Part shown: positions 45,001 through 55,350 of the stretch, in pieces | Layout: each line of letters opens with the position of its first letter | Numbering within the stretch: the first letter of the stretch is position 1 | The notes under the pieces: model-generated | Databases searched by the model: none | What the model was told of the DNA's origin: nothing | What the model saw: the letters and a program-made list of their open reading frames with translations, nothing else | Program-made: the position numbers and the translations under genes | Assembly: GCA_022316685.1 (NCBI GenBank) | Contig: JAKJHU010000166.1 | Coordinates: 124,001 to 188,000, forward strand | DNA: 64,000 bases | Reading direction: 5' to 3' | Source: Progne subis subis | Lineage: Eukaryota > Chordata > Aves > Passeriformes > Hirundinidae

Positions 45001-48000
45001 GGAACTCCCTAAGTGCTTACAAGTGAGGATGCAGCATCTCCAGGAGCACGTTCTGCAGGTGGTTTCCATCCCCTGACCAGGTGCAGTCCCTGCTAGCACA
45101 TCTACAGAGGTGTACAGCACACAGGGAAAAAAAAAATAAAAATCAACAATCCTTGGCACCTCCTTCCCAGCAAGGATGTAATTTCCAGATGGAACACACT
45201 TGTGTCTACTCTCAAAATTAACTTATCGCTTTAGTTTATAAAAATCCAGTGCAAGTGTCCATCGTGTGTCCAAGGAAAAGAGGCATCACACGCCACCAGG
45301 AGAGCAGGATGGAGCAGCACCAAGGCTTTCTGGGAACAGCTATTCATCCCGACCTTTTGCCAGGACCACTAATGATTTCTGCACCAGTATTTGTCTTCTG
45401 GGTAACAGAAACAATGTTTTATTTATTAAACTTGTCATTGAACATGACAATGCAATTTACTGGCTTTCATCTGGTGCCAAGAATTCCTGAGAAGCATAAA
45501 GTTTGCAAAAAAGTCACTTCCCAATAAATCGTGGCAGTGAGTGACTGTGCAATCTGTTAGCCCCACACGAAAGAGGAAAGTGGAGGCTACAGATAAAAGT
45601 CGCACAGATTGCAAAAAAACCCAAACTTTTAATAAATGGATTAAAAACATCGAAGTTGCCTGTAGAACTGACCAACTCTGCCAATCTGTTTCATGACTAA
45701 TGTTACTGCACAGTGGGGGATTTTCCCCATTTTAAGTTTCGATTTCACGCAAAATAACATTCTCTTTGTTAGCTCTAACTACAGATAGGAAGTCTTAGCT
45801 AAACAAAATGCAAATAACCCATTACAGCACAGCACCGAGAGACAAGAACTCAGCCTGATTTTGCACCCTCCTCATGAGGCAGCTGCAACACCTGCTTTCA
45901 CTGCCAGGAGAGATGAACACAAGCGTGTTTGTGCCCCAAAAGGTTTTGAAATCACCCAGTGCAGTAGGTCTGAGTTGGTTCATGAGTCTGGTGACCTGTT
46001 TTTCACACTGTCTTCCTGCCTTCCACTCAAATCTTCTGAGGAAGAGCCCAAATCCATCCCTGGAGAAGGGCTGCCTAATTTTTACAGGGGTCGCTTCTTT
46101 TCATTTTTTAACTGAAACCATAATTACTACAAACACAGCAGCTCTTGAGACGCAATGCTGCCATTTGCTATCCTGACCATCTACAAACATGTCACTTGTG
46201 ATGCTTTCTTTCAATCCTGCTAATGCTCAACGACCTTTTCAAATGCTCTTATTCTGTTTGCCTTATGTTCCAATGAGCCTGGCCACAAAAGTTTTGGAAT
46301 TGCTCAACTGAAACGGAGAAGTTTTTTTCTGGCAGGAAGAGCGAAGTTGGGCGAGTTGGCCTGACAGATCCAGGTTCTCCTTCCAGCCAACTGCAACTTA
46401 AATTCTGTTTCGTGACAAATCACATCAAAAACATTTGAGAAAACACACACTGTAGAGCAGCACTGAAGGTGACACCAAACATCCTGTGCTTGCTTACAGC
46501 ACAACTAACAGTGTCAACATCCCAAATTCAGGATATGCTCTATCCCAGCTCTCCATGGAGCCGACAGCTGCACTGCTTCAGATGCAAACTCAGCACTTTC
46601 CAGCTCCTGGAGGCTGCAGCCGGGGTTGTAAATTCAGGAGATAACTCTGGCAAGTAACTGGATGCCTGGCAAGGCAGGCAGGAGGCAGAGAGGATCTCCC
46701 ATTAGCCCTCTTCCCTGAAAGTTCTCCCATTCCTCAAAGGTCAAAAAAGTAGGTTAATATGCCTTCTGCTTGGGTCTCACACAGTGTACCTCGGTGACTG
46801 CCCTGCAGAGCTCCCAGCAACCCAGTCCTGCCCCAGGAGCCCAAGTTTTAAACCAGGAAGCTCCTGGTTTTGCACACCTATAGGCCACAGGATTATCACA
46901 CCACATATCCACGCCTCCCAGAATTCCTCCCTTTGCTGTAATTCCCAGACCTGCCCATCCCTGCAGTTTTTTCAGGCCTTCCTCGCCACTTTTGAACCCT
47001 CCTGCCCTGCCCTCCATCACACCTCAGACAGGCACCCAGCTCCACAGAGGCTCTGCCATCAATCCAAGCAGTGGTGACGCTTTCTGGGGGAGCACACACG
47101 TGCCAGCTTCAAGCTGTCACGCTTTTCCTTCACCCTCACATGAAGTTAGCAGTTATTCCACCTGCCCAGTCTGCACCTTAGCAAGCTCTGGATTAGCCCT
47201 GCCTGCACTCACAGCCATGTGAAGCTGGTTTTGACCACCCAGTGGAGCAATGCTGAGCCAAAATTAAACCCAAACCCCTCTTGAGGACCCCTGGATCTGC
47301 GGGGTGACAGCACCTGGTGGATAAATACAGCTGTAGGCAGCACAATGCAGTGATATTTTACCTCATTCCTCCATTTCATGGCTCTCTCCTCCCTCGAATT
47401 AACACACCAAAAGCCCCATCTCTTGTTTCCTGAGCCTGTCTCAGGTTGCAAGCCCAGGCTGGCAGCCAGGCCCCCACAGCTGGCAGAAGCTTTTTAAATC
47501 CTGGTATTTACCCAGGCAAAAAACGTCCAGGCAAGGCAGGTAACAGGACATCGCTTTCAAACTCAGCAGTTTGTCTAATGGAAAAGAGAGGAAAATATCA
47601 CCTGAAGAAATGCAAACAAAAATTCCCTGAGAGAATAAAGAGTATTTTATTTATGGTGGCTTCAGGCAACCACTAAGCCGCTATCTTCAGTGCAGTCTCA
47701 AACATGCTTCCCTCCACACAAAATCCTCTTACTTAAGTGCTGTTTTCAGTCTTGTTTCAGCTGATGCTGCTAAAATGGTGAGATCCTGAGTTCTGCTTTC
47801 ACCCAGGCTCGTAACACTCCCACTTTGCAACAAGGACGTGATTGAAATTCCAAGTCAATGCACCAGGAAAGGGCTCGGCTCCACTTTCTGTGGAGGACAT
47901 CCCCTCCAGACTGAGGGAAGGACAAGCTCTGCAGCAAGGCTGCAACACCTGGAGTCCAGTCCCAAGAGACCAAACCCAGAGCCAGGGCTCCCAAACCAAC

Positions 48001-49514
48001 CCTGTACTGAAAATAATGCAGGTGAGCTGATGAAATATATAAACTGGTGAGGTTTGATTTGCATAGAGCAGGAAGAAAGTAGGCAACTTGTGAGCTGGGC
48101 AGCAAGATAAGTCAAGTGCCTGCAAACCCATTCCCTAATTCTTCAGCCCAGCTTGGAAGGTGTGGCACAAAAGGCAGGAGCTCAAAGCAAGCTGCATATT
48201 TCCTTCTAAAGCCCACAAGAGGGAAGGAGGGCAGAACAGCACCAGATAATACAAGGAAATTAATTTACTGGTTGGTGCCAAGGCTCAGACCACTCCAGGA
48301 AACACAGCACCAGGTATTACCTAATGCAACTGAAGTCATTCTAAATGGAAGATTGTTTTGGGCACCAAACAACAGAAGAGATCCTGCTTTCAATTCCTCA
48401 CCCAAAACTTCACAAAAACAAGGGAGAAGGACAGGGCTCCACTGCATCTGGCATTACAGAGGAGAATTACAATAACTGAGCTGAAAAACAAGCAAAGCCC
48501 CTTCCTCAAATCCACCCTCCCATAATAAATCACCCCTGCTCAACTAACAGAGAAAGGCCTTTAAAACTTCCTCAACACCACGTTCTCCCTTGTGCCCCAC
48601 CAAGGGAGTTTCAAAAGCAAATGTCTGGCCTACCACACCAGCAAGAGCTCCAACTTCCCAGGACAACCTGTTTGGAAGCACCTGTTCCCATCCTGCCGTA
48701 GGACACAGGACTGATAAGTGAATTTGGGCCACTGGATCCAGGAACCCTGAATTATTCAAGTCACAAGAGTTTCACACTCTCCCAGTGTTTCAGTCACACC
48801 TTGACCAGGTTTCCACTACAGTGCTTGGTCACTTCTCACAGGAACGTCAGCAGGAACCCCTCAGTCACGGACTGTCAAATATTTAAGAAGACATCACACC
48901 AAAGAGGAAGAAAAAGATCAGTTTATACTCCAGTTTGAAGTGGCCACACCCTCCCTGCACTGGCCTGAGCTCTTGATCTCCAAGTCAGAGAAGCTTTTCA
49001 ATTAGCACAACCTATCAGCAAACAAAATTTGGGCTAAAGCCGAATTAGAAAGAGCAGGAAGCCTGGGAAAAGCTTGTATTGGTCAGACATTAATCACTCC
49101 TTCAGGGATGAAGCCTCTGTGGTGCAAAGAAACTCAAATTTGAAATCCCATGTTTGAAAGTGAGATTTTTTTTGCCCTTATTCCTGGAATCGGCAAAGGC
49201 TTAGGAAGAACTAAAGTATACACAGGCTTTGGACCCTTCTCCTTGCATTAAGGAGAGACACAAAGATTTATTTGCTTGAGGCTTTTTAAATTCTTCAGGA
49301 TTCCCAGCATCCATCAGTGGGAAAGCAGGGATTTTTATAAAGCCCTTTAAAAATCAGTTTATGAATCACTTTATAAATTGATTGACTAAAACATATTGAT
49401 AAAAACAGAAGATCAGCATCTCTTTTGAGTATCTTCTGCTCCTGAAAACATCTCCTTCACCTGGAAAAAACCAGTTATTAAAGCACATTGAATTAAAGTA
49501 GGGTAAAACAACAG

Positions 49515-49625
49515 GGCTGAGCATGGACAGGGCTCGGAGCAACCTGCTCTAGTGAAGCCCACGGAGGGGGCTGGACTAAACCTTCAAAGATCCTTCCAAC
49601 CCAAACTATCCTGGGATTCCACAGC
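49515..49625 (+). mobile_element. CR1 LINE 3'-end fragment
   Basis: Plus-strand blocks AGGGCTCGGAGCAACCTGCT, CTAGTGAAGCCCACGG, then AAAGATCCTTCCAACCCAAA and CTATCCTGGGATTCCACAGC. This is the terminal 110 bp of a CR1. Confidence 0.82.
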
Positions 49626-49914
49626 CCTAAACTGTGTACAGGCACCTTTCAGACCCTCACATTTCTCCAGTAGAACTGCTCCCTCCAGCAGGCACTGAAA
49701 ATAGTTTTATTTTACCTTGGGGTGCATCTATCCCAGCGGGAACCAGCCCAAAGGGGACAAAGCGCAGCAGAACACTTCTCTACAAGATTACTTTGGATGT
49801 CAGGAGCTCCTTGGATTTGACCAAACATCCCCACAAAGGGCAGGCAGAAAGACAACCATGGGCACTGCCCATCGAGCCTGCAGAGGTATCCTGAGTCCAA
49901 ACTGGAATTTTAAG

Positions 49915-50255
49915 GCTTTGGGGTGACCTAACTGGGGCCCTCCAGTGCCTGAAGGGAGCTGACACGAAGGACGGGAACAAGGGATGGAGGGACAGGACAC
50001 GGGGAATGGCTTCCCACTGCCAGAGGGCAGGAATGGATGGGATATTGGAAGGAATTGCTCCCTGGGAAGGCAGGGAGGCCCTGGCACAGGGTGCCCAGTG
50101 AAGCTGTGGCTGCCCCTGGATCCCTAGCAGTGCCCAAGGCCAGGCTGGATGGGGTTTGGAACAGCCTGGGAAGGTGTCCCAGGGGTGGGATGGGGCGGGA
50201 TGAGCTTCAAGGTCCTTTGCAGATCAAACCATTCCATGATTCTCTGATGCACCAA
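49915..50255 (+). mobile_element. CR1 LINE 3' fragment (about 340 bp)
   Basis: Plus-strand blocks: GGGGCCCTCCAGTGCCTGAA, an acaagggatggagggacaggac-like stretch, CACTGCCAGAGGGCAGGAAT, GAGGCCCTGGCACAGGGTGC, CAGTGCCCAAGGCCAGGCTG and AAACCATTCCATGATTCTCT. It belongs to the same class as the copies at 17900 and 36470. Confidence 0.92.
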
Positions 50256-53164
50256 CGACAAACTGGACCAGCACAGAGCACTAGGAAGTGCTGGATGATG
50301 ATGTGCAACCCGTGCTCCCCAGCCACCCTTCATCCAGGGAAGTCAAGGGAGGGATGGAAAGCAACACTGACAGCTGTGGAAGTAGAAATTGAGAAGGGCA
50401 GCATTGTCGTTTTCCCAAAGAAAGTAATTGCTCAACTCCAGTAATAAGGACTAAAAATAGTCACCCAAAAGAGCTGAGCTGCACTTTCATTCTGTTTCAC
50501 TCCCCAGATGTCAACTAGTCCCATATCAGCATATATATTTACCATATGAGGAAATCCTGTTTGAACAACTTCAGCTCGTGAGTGCTTCTCCCTCCCTGCT
50601 GAACCACAAGATCAAGCATCACTGCAATGGCAGTATTCCCCAGCCCAGTGATATCCTCTGACTTGATTATTTTGGGAATTTGCCGTTTAAGATAACATTT
50701 AGCTAAGCTCACACACTTGGCCTGCCTAATAAAACACAGACTTTACAAAACAGCTGAAGCTGGTGTTTCTCAGAAGGCACGGGGTGCAAAGGACTTGCTG
50801 TGGATATTGAAAATCTCCCCACACCCCTAAAACACATGGTGGAGGTCCAAAAATGGACACAACCAGGTCAGAGATGGGCTCTGATTTCACACAAACAGCT
50901 TCCATCCTGAAAATCTTAGCGACCCTGAGCAGCACACGAGGTTTGTGTTGGTGCCACTGTCACATCACACACCCTGGGCTGTGCTTCACTGCTCCTTATC
51001 TGCCTCACAAATCCTCGATGGACAGCACAGCCAGCAGCACTACACTAGACAGTCTGAATTTATGGATGATTAGATCATAAATTTTGCTAAAATTGTCCTT
51101 CTTTTCCCCATGAGTTGCATAGCAGAAGAAATCCTTGCTAACATGATCAGGCCAGTCTACATAACCTGGGAAGGAAGGGTTTTACTTTTATAAAGAGTAA
51201 CTGGATTCCATCCATCCATCCATCCCCCACAACTCCAGAAATCTCAGCAGCTCCACTCTCCCAAGTCCTGCTTTGGCCTGGACATTTGTTTCTAGCACAG
51301 CAGACACCGTCCATCCAGGCAGTTTTCAAGCTTTGCCCTGGTTCCCTGAGCACCTGACTGAAATGTGGGCACAGCTCCGAGTTCTCCAAGGAGACAAAGG
51401 TTCCCATCGCTGCTCTACAAGGACATTGGGAACCCCGTGGTACCGGGAAGGTGTTTGACCCAACATCCTGCACCATATCAACTGTGAAAGGGCTGCTCCA
51501 TCCTTTCAATGCTCCACTTCTGTATTTGGGTCTCAGACCACTAAAAGCAAAGATCCTGCAAGAACCCTAAGCACTGGGTTTGCACGTGAGATGGAACTGG
51601 AGGCTGCAGGTTCATCCCTGAAGCTCACACAACATTGGAAACCACCACAGTGTTTGAAGTTCTGATCAAATTTCTCTTATGCCCAGTGGTCTCTGTGACT
51701 AAACATGAAAAAACCAGAAGGCAGCAAAAGCTTGTAGCACACAGGAAGTTTCCAAAGCATTTGTGCTGTACCTCCTCCAAAGGACTGACAGTTACATTTA
51801 AACCCTGACTGGATTCTCCTAACAGCACATTTTTACATCCCCTTCAAAGAAGCTGGCACCATTGTTGTTATTTTACATGAAGCCTCCTTGTTTTCTTTGA
51901 GCTCTTTTCCTGTGAGGATTTTTGCAGAGGCAGAAGTTAGGACGGTTTATTGGAATCCCAGTTTGAGATGCCACAGTCAGGTCTCACATACAAATTTCAG
52001 TGTGTTAAAATAAAGTGCACAGCTGGAATAAGATGCTCTGTCCTGCCAGGACTCAGGTACAGCACCTGCTCTTGTTTGAACCAGCAAGGAACAGAACTTT
52101 GATCATAACTGTTCTTTACCTTTCACCTGACACTAGAAGAGCTATATCCTGCCTGATATAGGGGACTCCAGCTCCAGAGAAAAAAACCTAAGGCATTGCC
52201 TCTGAAATTAATATGGATGAAGGCAAGAAGGATTACACTTGTGTGGTTAAACGGCCTTTACATTGCTGTAGTGTCAGGCTCTGCGTTGGTCTTTTATGAA
52301 CTAAACTCATTTGAACATTGTTGAATTGTCATGCTGGAAAACCTGAATCACAAACCCCCAAGGACATAAAGTGATGTGATTCCCTACAAGTGACTCCATG
52401 ATCCATGAGGAGGCTCAGGAAAAGCCCCTGTCCATGAAGGCAGGGAGCAGAGCAGAGCAGGTCCAGCTCCCCTGCTCTCGCTGCCCTGGGTGGGAGCTGA
52501 TGGAGTCTGCTCCCTTTACACAGCACCAAAGTGAAACCCAAAGGGTTTGTGCCCTGCGAGATGGAGATTATTCCACACGGCCGAGGAGACTGGAGGCTCC
52601 CCAGGGGAAAGAAAAGTTCTCAGTCCTGAAAAGGAGCAGCACCCACGGCTGTGGCACCCTTTGCTGTTTCCAGGCGCTGGGAGATAACTCGGATTTATGC
52701 ACAGGAGCGACAGCGGATGGGCCCAGCGCTCCCAGGCGCCGCTGCACCCGCGCCGTTCGCAATAGCTCGGGCGGTACCGCTCTCCCCCAAAAGCGGAACC
52801 GCTCCCTGTGGAATTCCACAGCATTCCCTCCGGAAACACCGTCCGGTACCGGGACCAGAGACCTCGTAGTAACCGGGCAGCGGAGCCTCCGGTGAGCCCC
52901 CCGTCCCCGGGCCCTGCGGAGCGCCGGGATGAACCTCAACCAGCCTCAGCCCCCCTGGCCAGCGCCCTTTGGCCGGGCCACCCCTCCCTGCATCCCGGCA
53001 GCAGCGCCCGGGCTCTCCCTCCCTCCGTCCCCGCCGCTCGGGGGAGGCCGGGCGAGGCCCCCCGGTGCGAGGGGGCGGTGTCGGCGCGGGGGCCGGCGAG
53101 GGGAGGGGAGCCGTGCGGAAGGGCGGGGGCCGCGGCTGAAGGCGCGGGGCCGTCCCGCTCTCAC

Positions 53165-53167
53165 CAT
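53165..53167 (-). CDS. CAPZB: CAPZB coding exon 1 (start codon only)
   Basis: On the minus strand the sequence CCGACATG is followed directly by GTGAGAG, a good donor. Splicing to exon 2 gives ATG AGT GAC CAG, Met-Ser-Asp-Gln, the known CapZ beta N-terminus. The exon thus contributes only the initiator Met to the protein, with the 5' UTR upstream (53168 onward). The context around the start (G at -3, A at +4) is adequate. No other in-frame ATG near a donor in this CpG island would produce the family N-terminus. Confidence 0.93.
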
Positions 53168-53276
53168 GTCGGCTGGGCGGGTGCGCGGGGCGGTAGAACG
53201 GCGGCGCCTCCCGGTCCGTCCCTGTCGCTTCGACGCCGCGGCCCGTCCGCTTCCGCCGCCGCCCGGCAGTGAACAT
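53165..53276 (-). other. possible overlapping upstream reading frame in the CAPZB 5' UTR
   Basis: An upstream ATG at 53276-53274 lies 109 nt before the CAPZB start in a different frame. From it, 37 codons run without a stop to the exon 1 donor. After splicing, the frame continues CAT GAG TGA, so it would end 7 nt into the main coding sequence with a 38-residue product rich in Arg and Pro. Its context is weak (C at -3, T at +4), which would allow leaky scanning. It matters only if transcription starts upstream of 53276, which I cannot see. Confidence 0.45.
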
Positions 53277-53317
53277 CCGGGTCAGCGCCGCCGGCCCCGC
53301 CCCCGCGCCGCTCCCCG

Positions 53318-53322
53318 CCAAT
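53318..53322 (+). promoter_or_regulatory. CCAAT box (NF-Y type) near the CAPZB start
   Basis: CCAAT within CGCCAATCAGCG, a near-ideal NF-Y site, about 155 bp upstream of the CAPZB start codon. NF-Y sites work in either orientation. A second CCAAT lies at 53469-53473 within GCCCAATCACAG. Confidence 0.65.
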
Positions 53323-53481
53323 CAGCGCGCGGCTCGCCGGCCATCGCCAAGTATGGATGCGCGGCGGCGGCGGGGCGGGAGGGCGGGGCGGAGCGAACCA
53401 CGCCACCGGCGCAGGGGGGGACCGAGCGGACGGCGGCACCAACTGCGGCGCGGGGGGGAGCGCAGCGCCCAATCACAGCCC

Positions 53482-53503
53482 GGGGGCGGGGCCGGGGGCG
53501 GGG
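53482..53503 (+). promoter_or_regulatory. double GC box with G-quadruplex potential
   Basis: Two GGGGGCGGGG words separated by CC. Each is a consensus Sp1/KLF site. Together they give four runs of at least four G with loops of one or two bases, which is a strong G-quadruplex motif on the plus strand, the template strand for CAPZB. It lies about 315-340 bp upstream of the start codon. Confidence 0.7.
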
Positions 53504-53929
53504 CCTGCGGAGGCCGCGCCGGCTGCCTCGGGTCTGGCCCTCAGTCGGTCCCGGAGCCTGTGCGTGGCAACATTGCTCCCTTAAACACCTTTAAACACAC
53601 CTGTCTAAGCTTAAACGAAAGGCGCCACGAGGCAGGCGGGTAGGACGGCAAAGGCCACCCAGAAGAAGTAGCGAGTGGCAAATTCGTCACCCTAAAGCTG
53701 CGTTTTACCCAGGTAAACTGCACTTTACATATGCCTGTAATGCATCTGCCAGGTCTAAAGTGATGCGGAAAAATAAGCAGCCTCCAGCTGCTTAAGGGCA
53801 GGGATAGTTATTAATTATTTTTAAAAGGAAGTGTTTGGGATTGTCCCGGAGGTACCTGCTGGAAGCCGGGCAGATGCTGACACAGTCAGATGCCTTCAGG
53901 GCTCAGGCAGTTGTGACAGGGATAACTGG

Positions 53930-54045
53930 TCAGATCACAGATTTGTTAGGGTTGAAGGGGACCTCAGGAGACATCTAATCCAACCCCCTCCAAGGCAGAG
54001 TCCCCTGGAGGTGACTCGAAGCAGGATCTCTAAATCAGGGTATAG
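53930..54045 (-). mobile_element. CR1 LINE 3'-end fragment
   Basis: Plus strand: TCACAGATTTGTTAGGGTTG, AAGGGGACCTCAGGAGACAT, CTAATCCAACCCCCTCCAAG, then a gcagagtcccctggaggtgac-like block. These are the inverted terminal blocks of a CR1 subfamily. Confidence 0.8.
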
Positions 54046-54444
54046 AGCTCTAAAATCAAGGTGTCTGTACTAATAAGACATTTCTATTTTGTTCAGGCTG
54101 TCCCAAAATAAAGCATTTTTTTCCTTATACGGGAGTAACTCCCATTTCAGGGTTTCAGGTAAGACATCCCATTTCCAGACTCCTGACTTGTTCACAATAT
54201 GGGACTCTCAGAGCTACGAAAGACAATTATCCCAGGAAAACATCAGGATTCATTAAGCAGCGACACCTTCCTCCACAGCTTTTTGTGGAACAGGTCAGGC
54301 CTTGTTTCACCTCACTTTTGTTGCCAGGACCCCAAAAAACCTCCACTGGGATTCTCTGTGCTGCAGACTTAACCCTGGGCAGCCAAAAGCCCTTCCCTCA
54401 GTTTGCTTAGGAGGTGGAAATGCCAACACGGGGTCAAAGAGGGC

Positions 54445-55350
54445 TTTTTCCTCAGGTGTCACAGACACGGGGCAGTCACACTCTGCTTTTCCTTCAGGTG
54501 TCACAGACATTGAGAGTCACACTGCTTTTCCTCGTGTGTCGCAGACACAGGGCAGTCACACTGCTTTTCCTCGTGTGTCACATGCAGTGGGAGTCACACG
54601 GGGCTTTCCCCTTGGATGTCACAGACACGGGGACTCACAGAAAGCTTTTCCCACGGATGTCACAGACACGGGGACTCACGGAAAGCTTTTCCCACGGATG
54701 TCACAGACACGGGGACTCACGGAAAGCTTTTCCCACGGATGTCACAGACACGGGGACTCACAGAAAGCTTTTCCCACGGATGTCACAGACACGGGGACTC
54801 ACGGAAAGCTTTTCCCTTGGATGTCACAGACACGGGGACTCACGGAAAGCTTTTCCCTTGGATGTCACAGACACGGGGACTCACGGAAAGCTTTTCCCAC
54901 GGATGTCACAGACACGGGGACTCACGGAAAGCTTTTCCCTTGGATGTCACAGACACGGGGACTCACGGAAAGCTTTTCCCTTGGATGTCACAGACACGGG
55001 GACTCACGGAAAGCTTTTCCCTTGGATGTCACAGACACGGGGACTCACAGAAAGCTTTTCCCACGGATGTCACAGACACGGGGACTCACGGAAAGCTTTT
55101 CCCACGGATGTCACAGACACGGGGACTCACGGAAAGCTTTCCCCTTGGATGTCACAGACACGGGGACTCACGGAAAGCTTTTCCCACGGATGTCACAGAC
55201 ACGGGGACTCACAGAAAGCTTTTCCCACGGATGTCACAGACACGGGGACTCACGGAAAGCTTTTCCCTTGGATGTCACAGACACGGGGACTCACGGAAAG
55301 CTTTTCCCTTGGATGTCACAGACACGGGGACTCACGGAAAGCTTTTCCCT
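54445..55350. repeat. 41-bp minisatellite upstream of the CAPZB promoter
   Basis: Eighteen regular 41-bp units (about 54615-55350), preceded by four degenerate ones (54445-54614). The core is GATGTCACAGACACGGGGAC, then TCAC(A/G)GAAAGCTTTTCCC, then ACG or TTG. Two positions vary between units, and the pattern of variants in units 3-6 recurs in units 14-17, evidence of block duplication. Every regular unit has a HindIII-type AAGCTT, except unit 12, which ends AAGCTTTCCCC instead of AAGCTTTTCCC. The open frames of up to 364 codons across it are repeat artefacts. It lies about 1.3 kb beyond CAPZB exon 1, between the two divergent genes. Confidence 0.97.

Larger units (their letters stand above)
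52690..53540 (-). promoter_or_regulatory. CAPZB: CpG-island promoter of CAPZB
   Basis: A sharp rise in G+C and CpG compared with the flanks, surrounding exon 1. There is no TATA box. On the upstream side of exon 1 (higher coordinates) are a CCAAT box in good NF-Y context (GCCAATCAG, CCAAT at 53318-53322), a second one (CCAAT at 53469-53473), a GC box cluster at 53368-53395 and a double GC box at 53482-53503. This is the architecture of a broad, constitutive vertebrate promoter, as expected for an actin-capping subunit. The exact transcription start is not determinable by eye. The CpG-rich stretch also extends about 450 bp into intron 1. Confidence 0.85.

Noticed and set aside
52695..53594. 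Long frames on both strands (208 and 221 codons) in the CAPZB CpG island
   Set aside because: GC-rich sequence has few stops; products are low-complexity Pro, Arg, Gly and Ala, typical of CpG islands.
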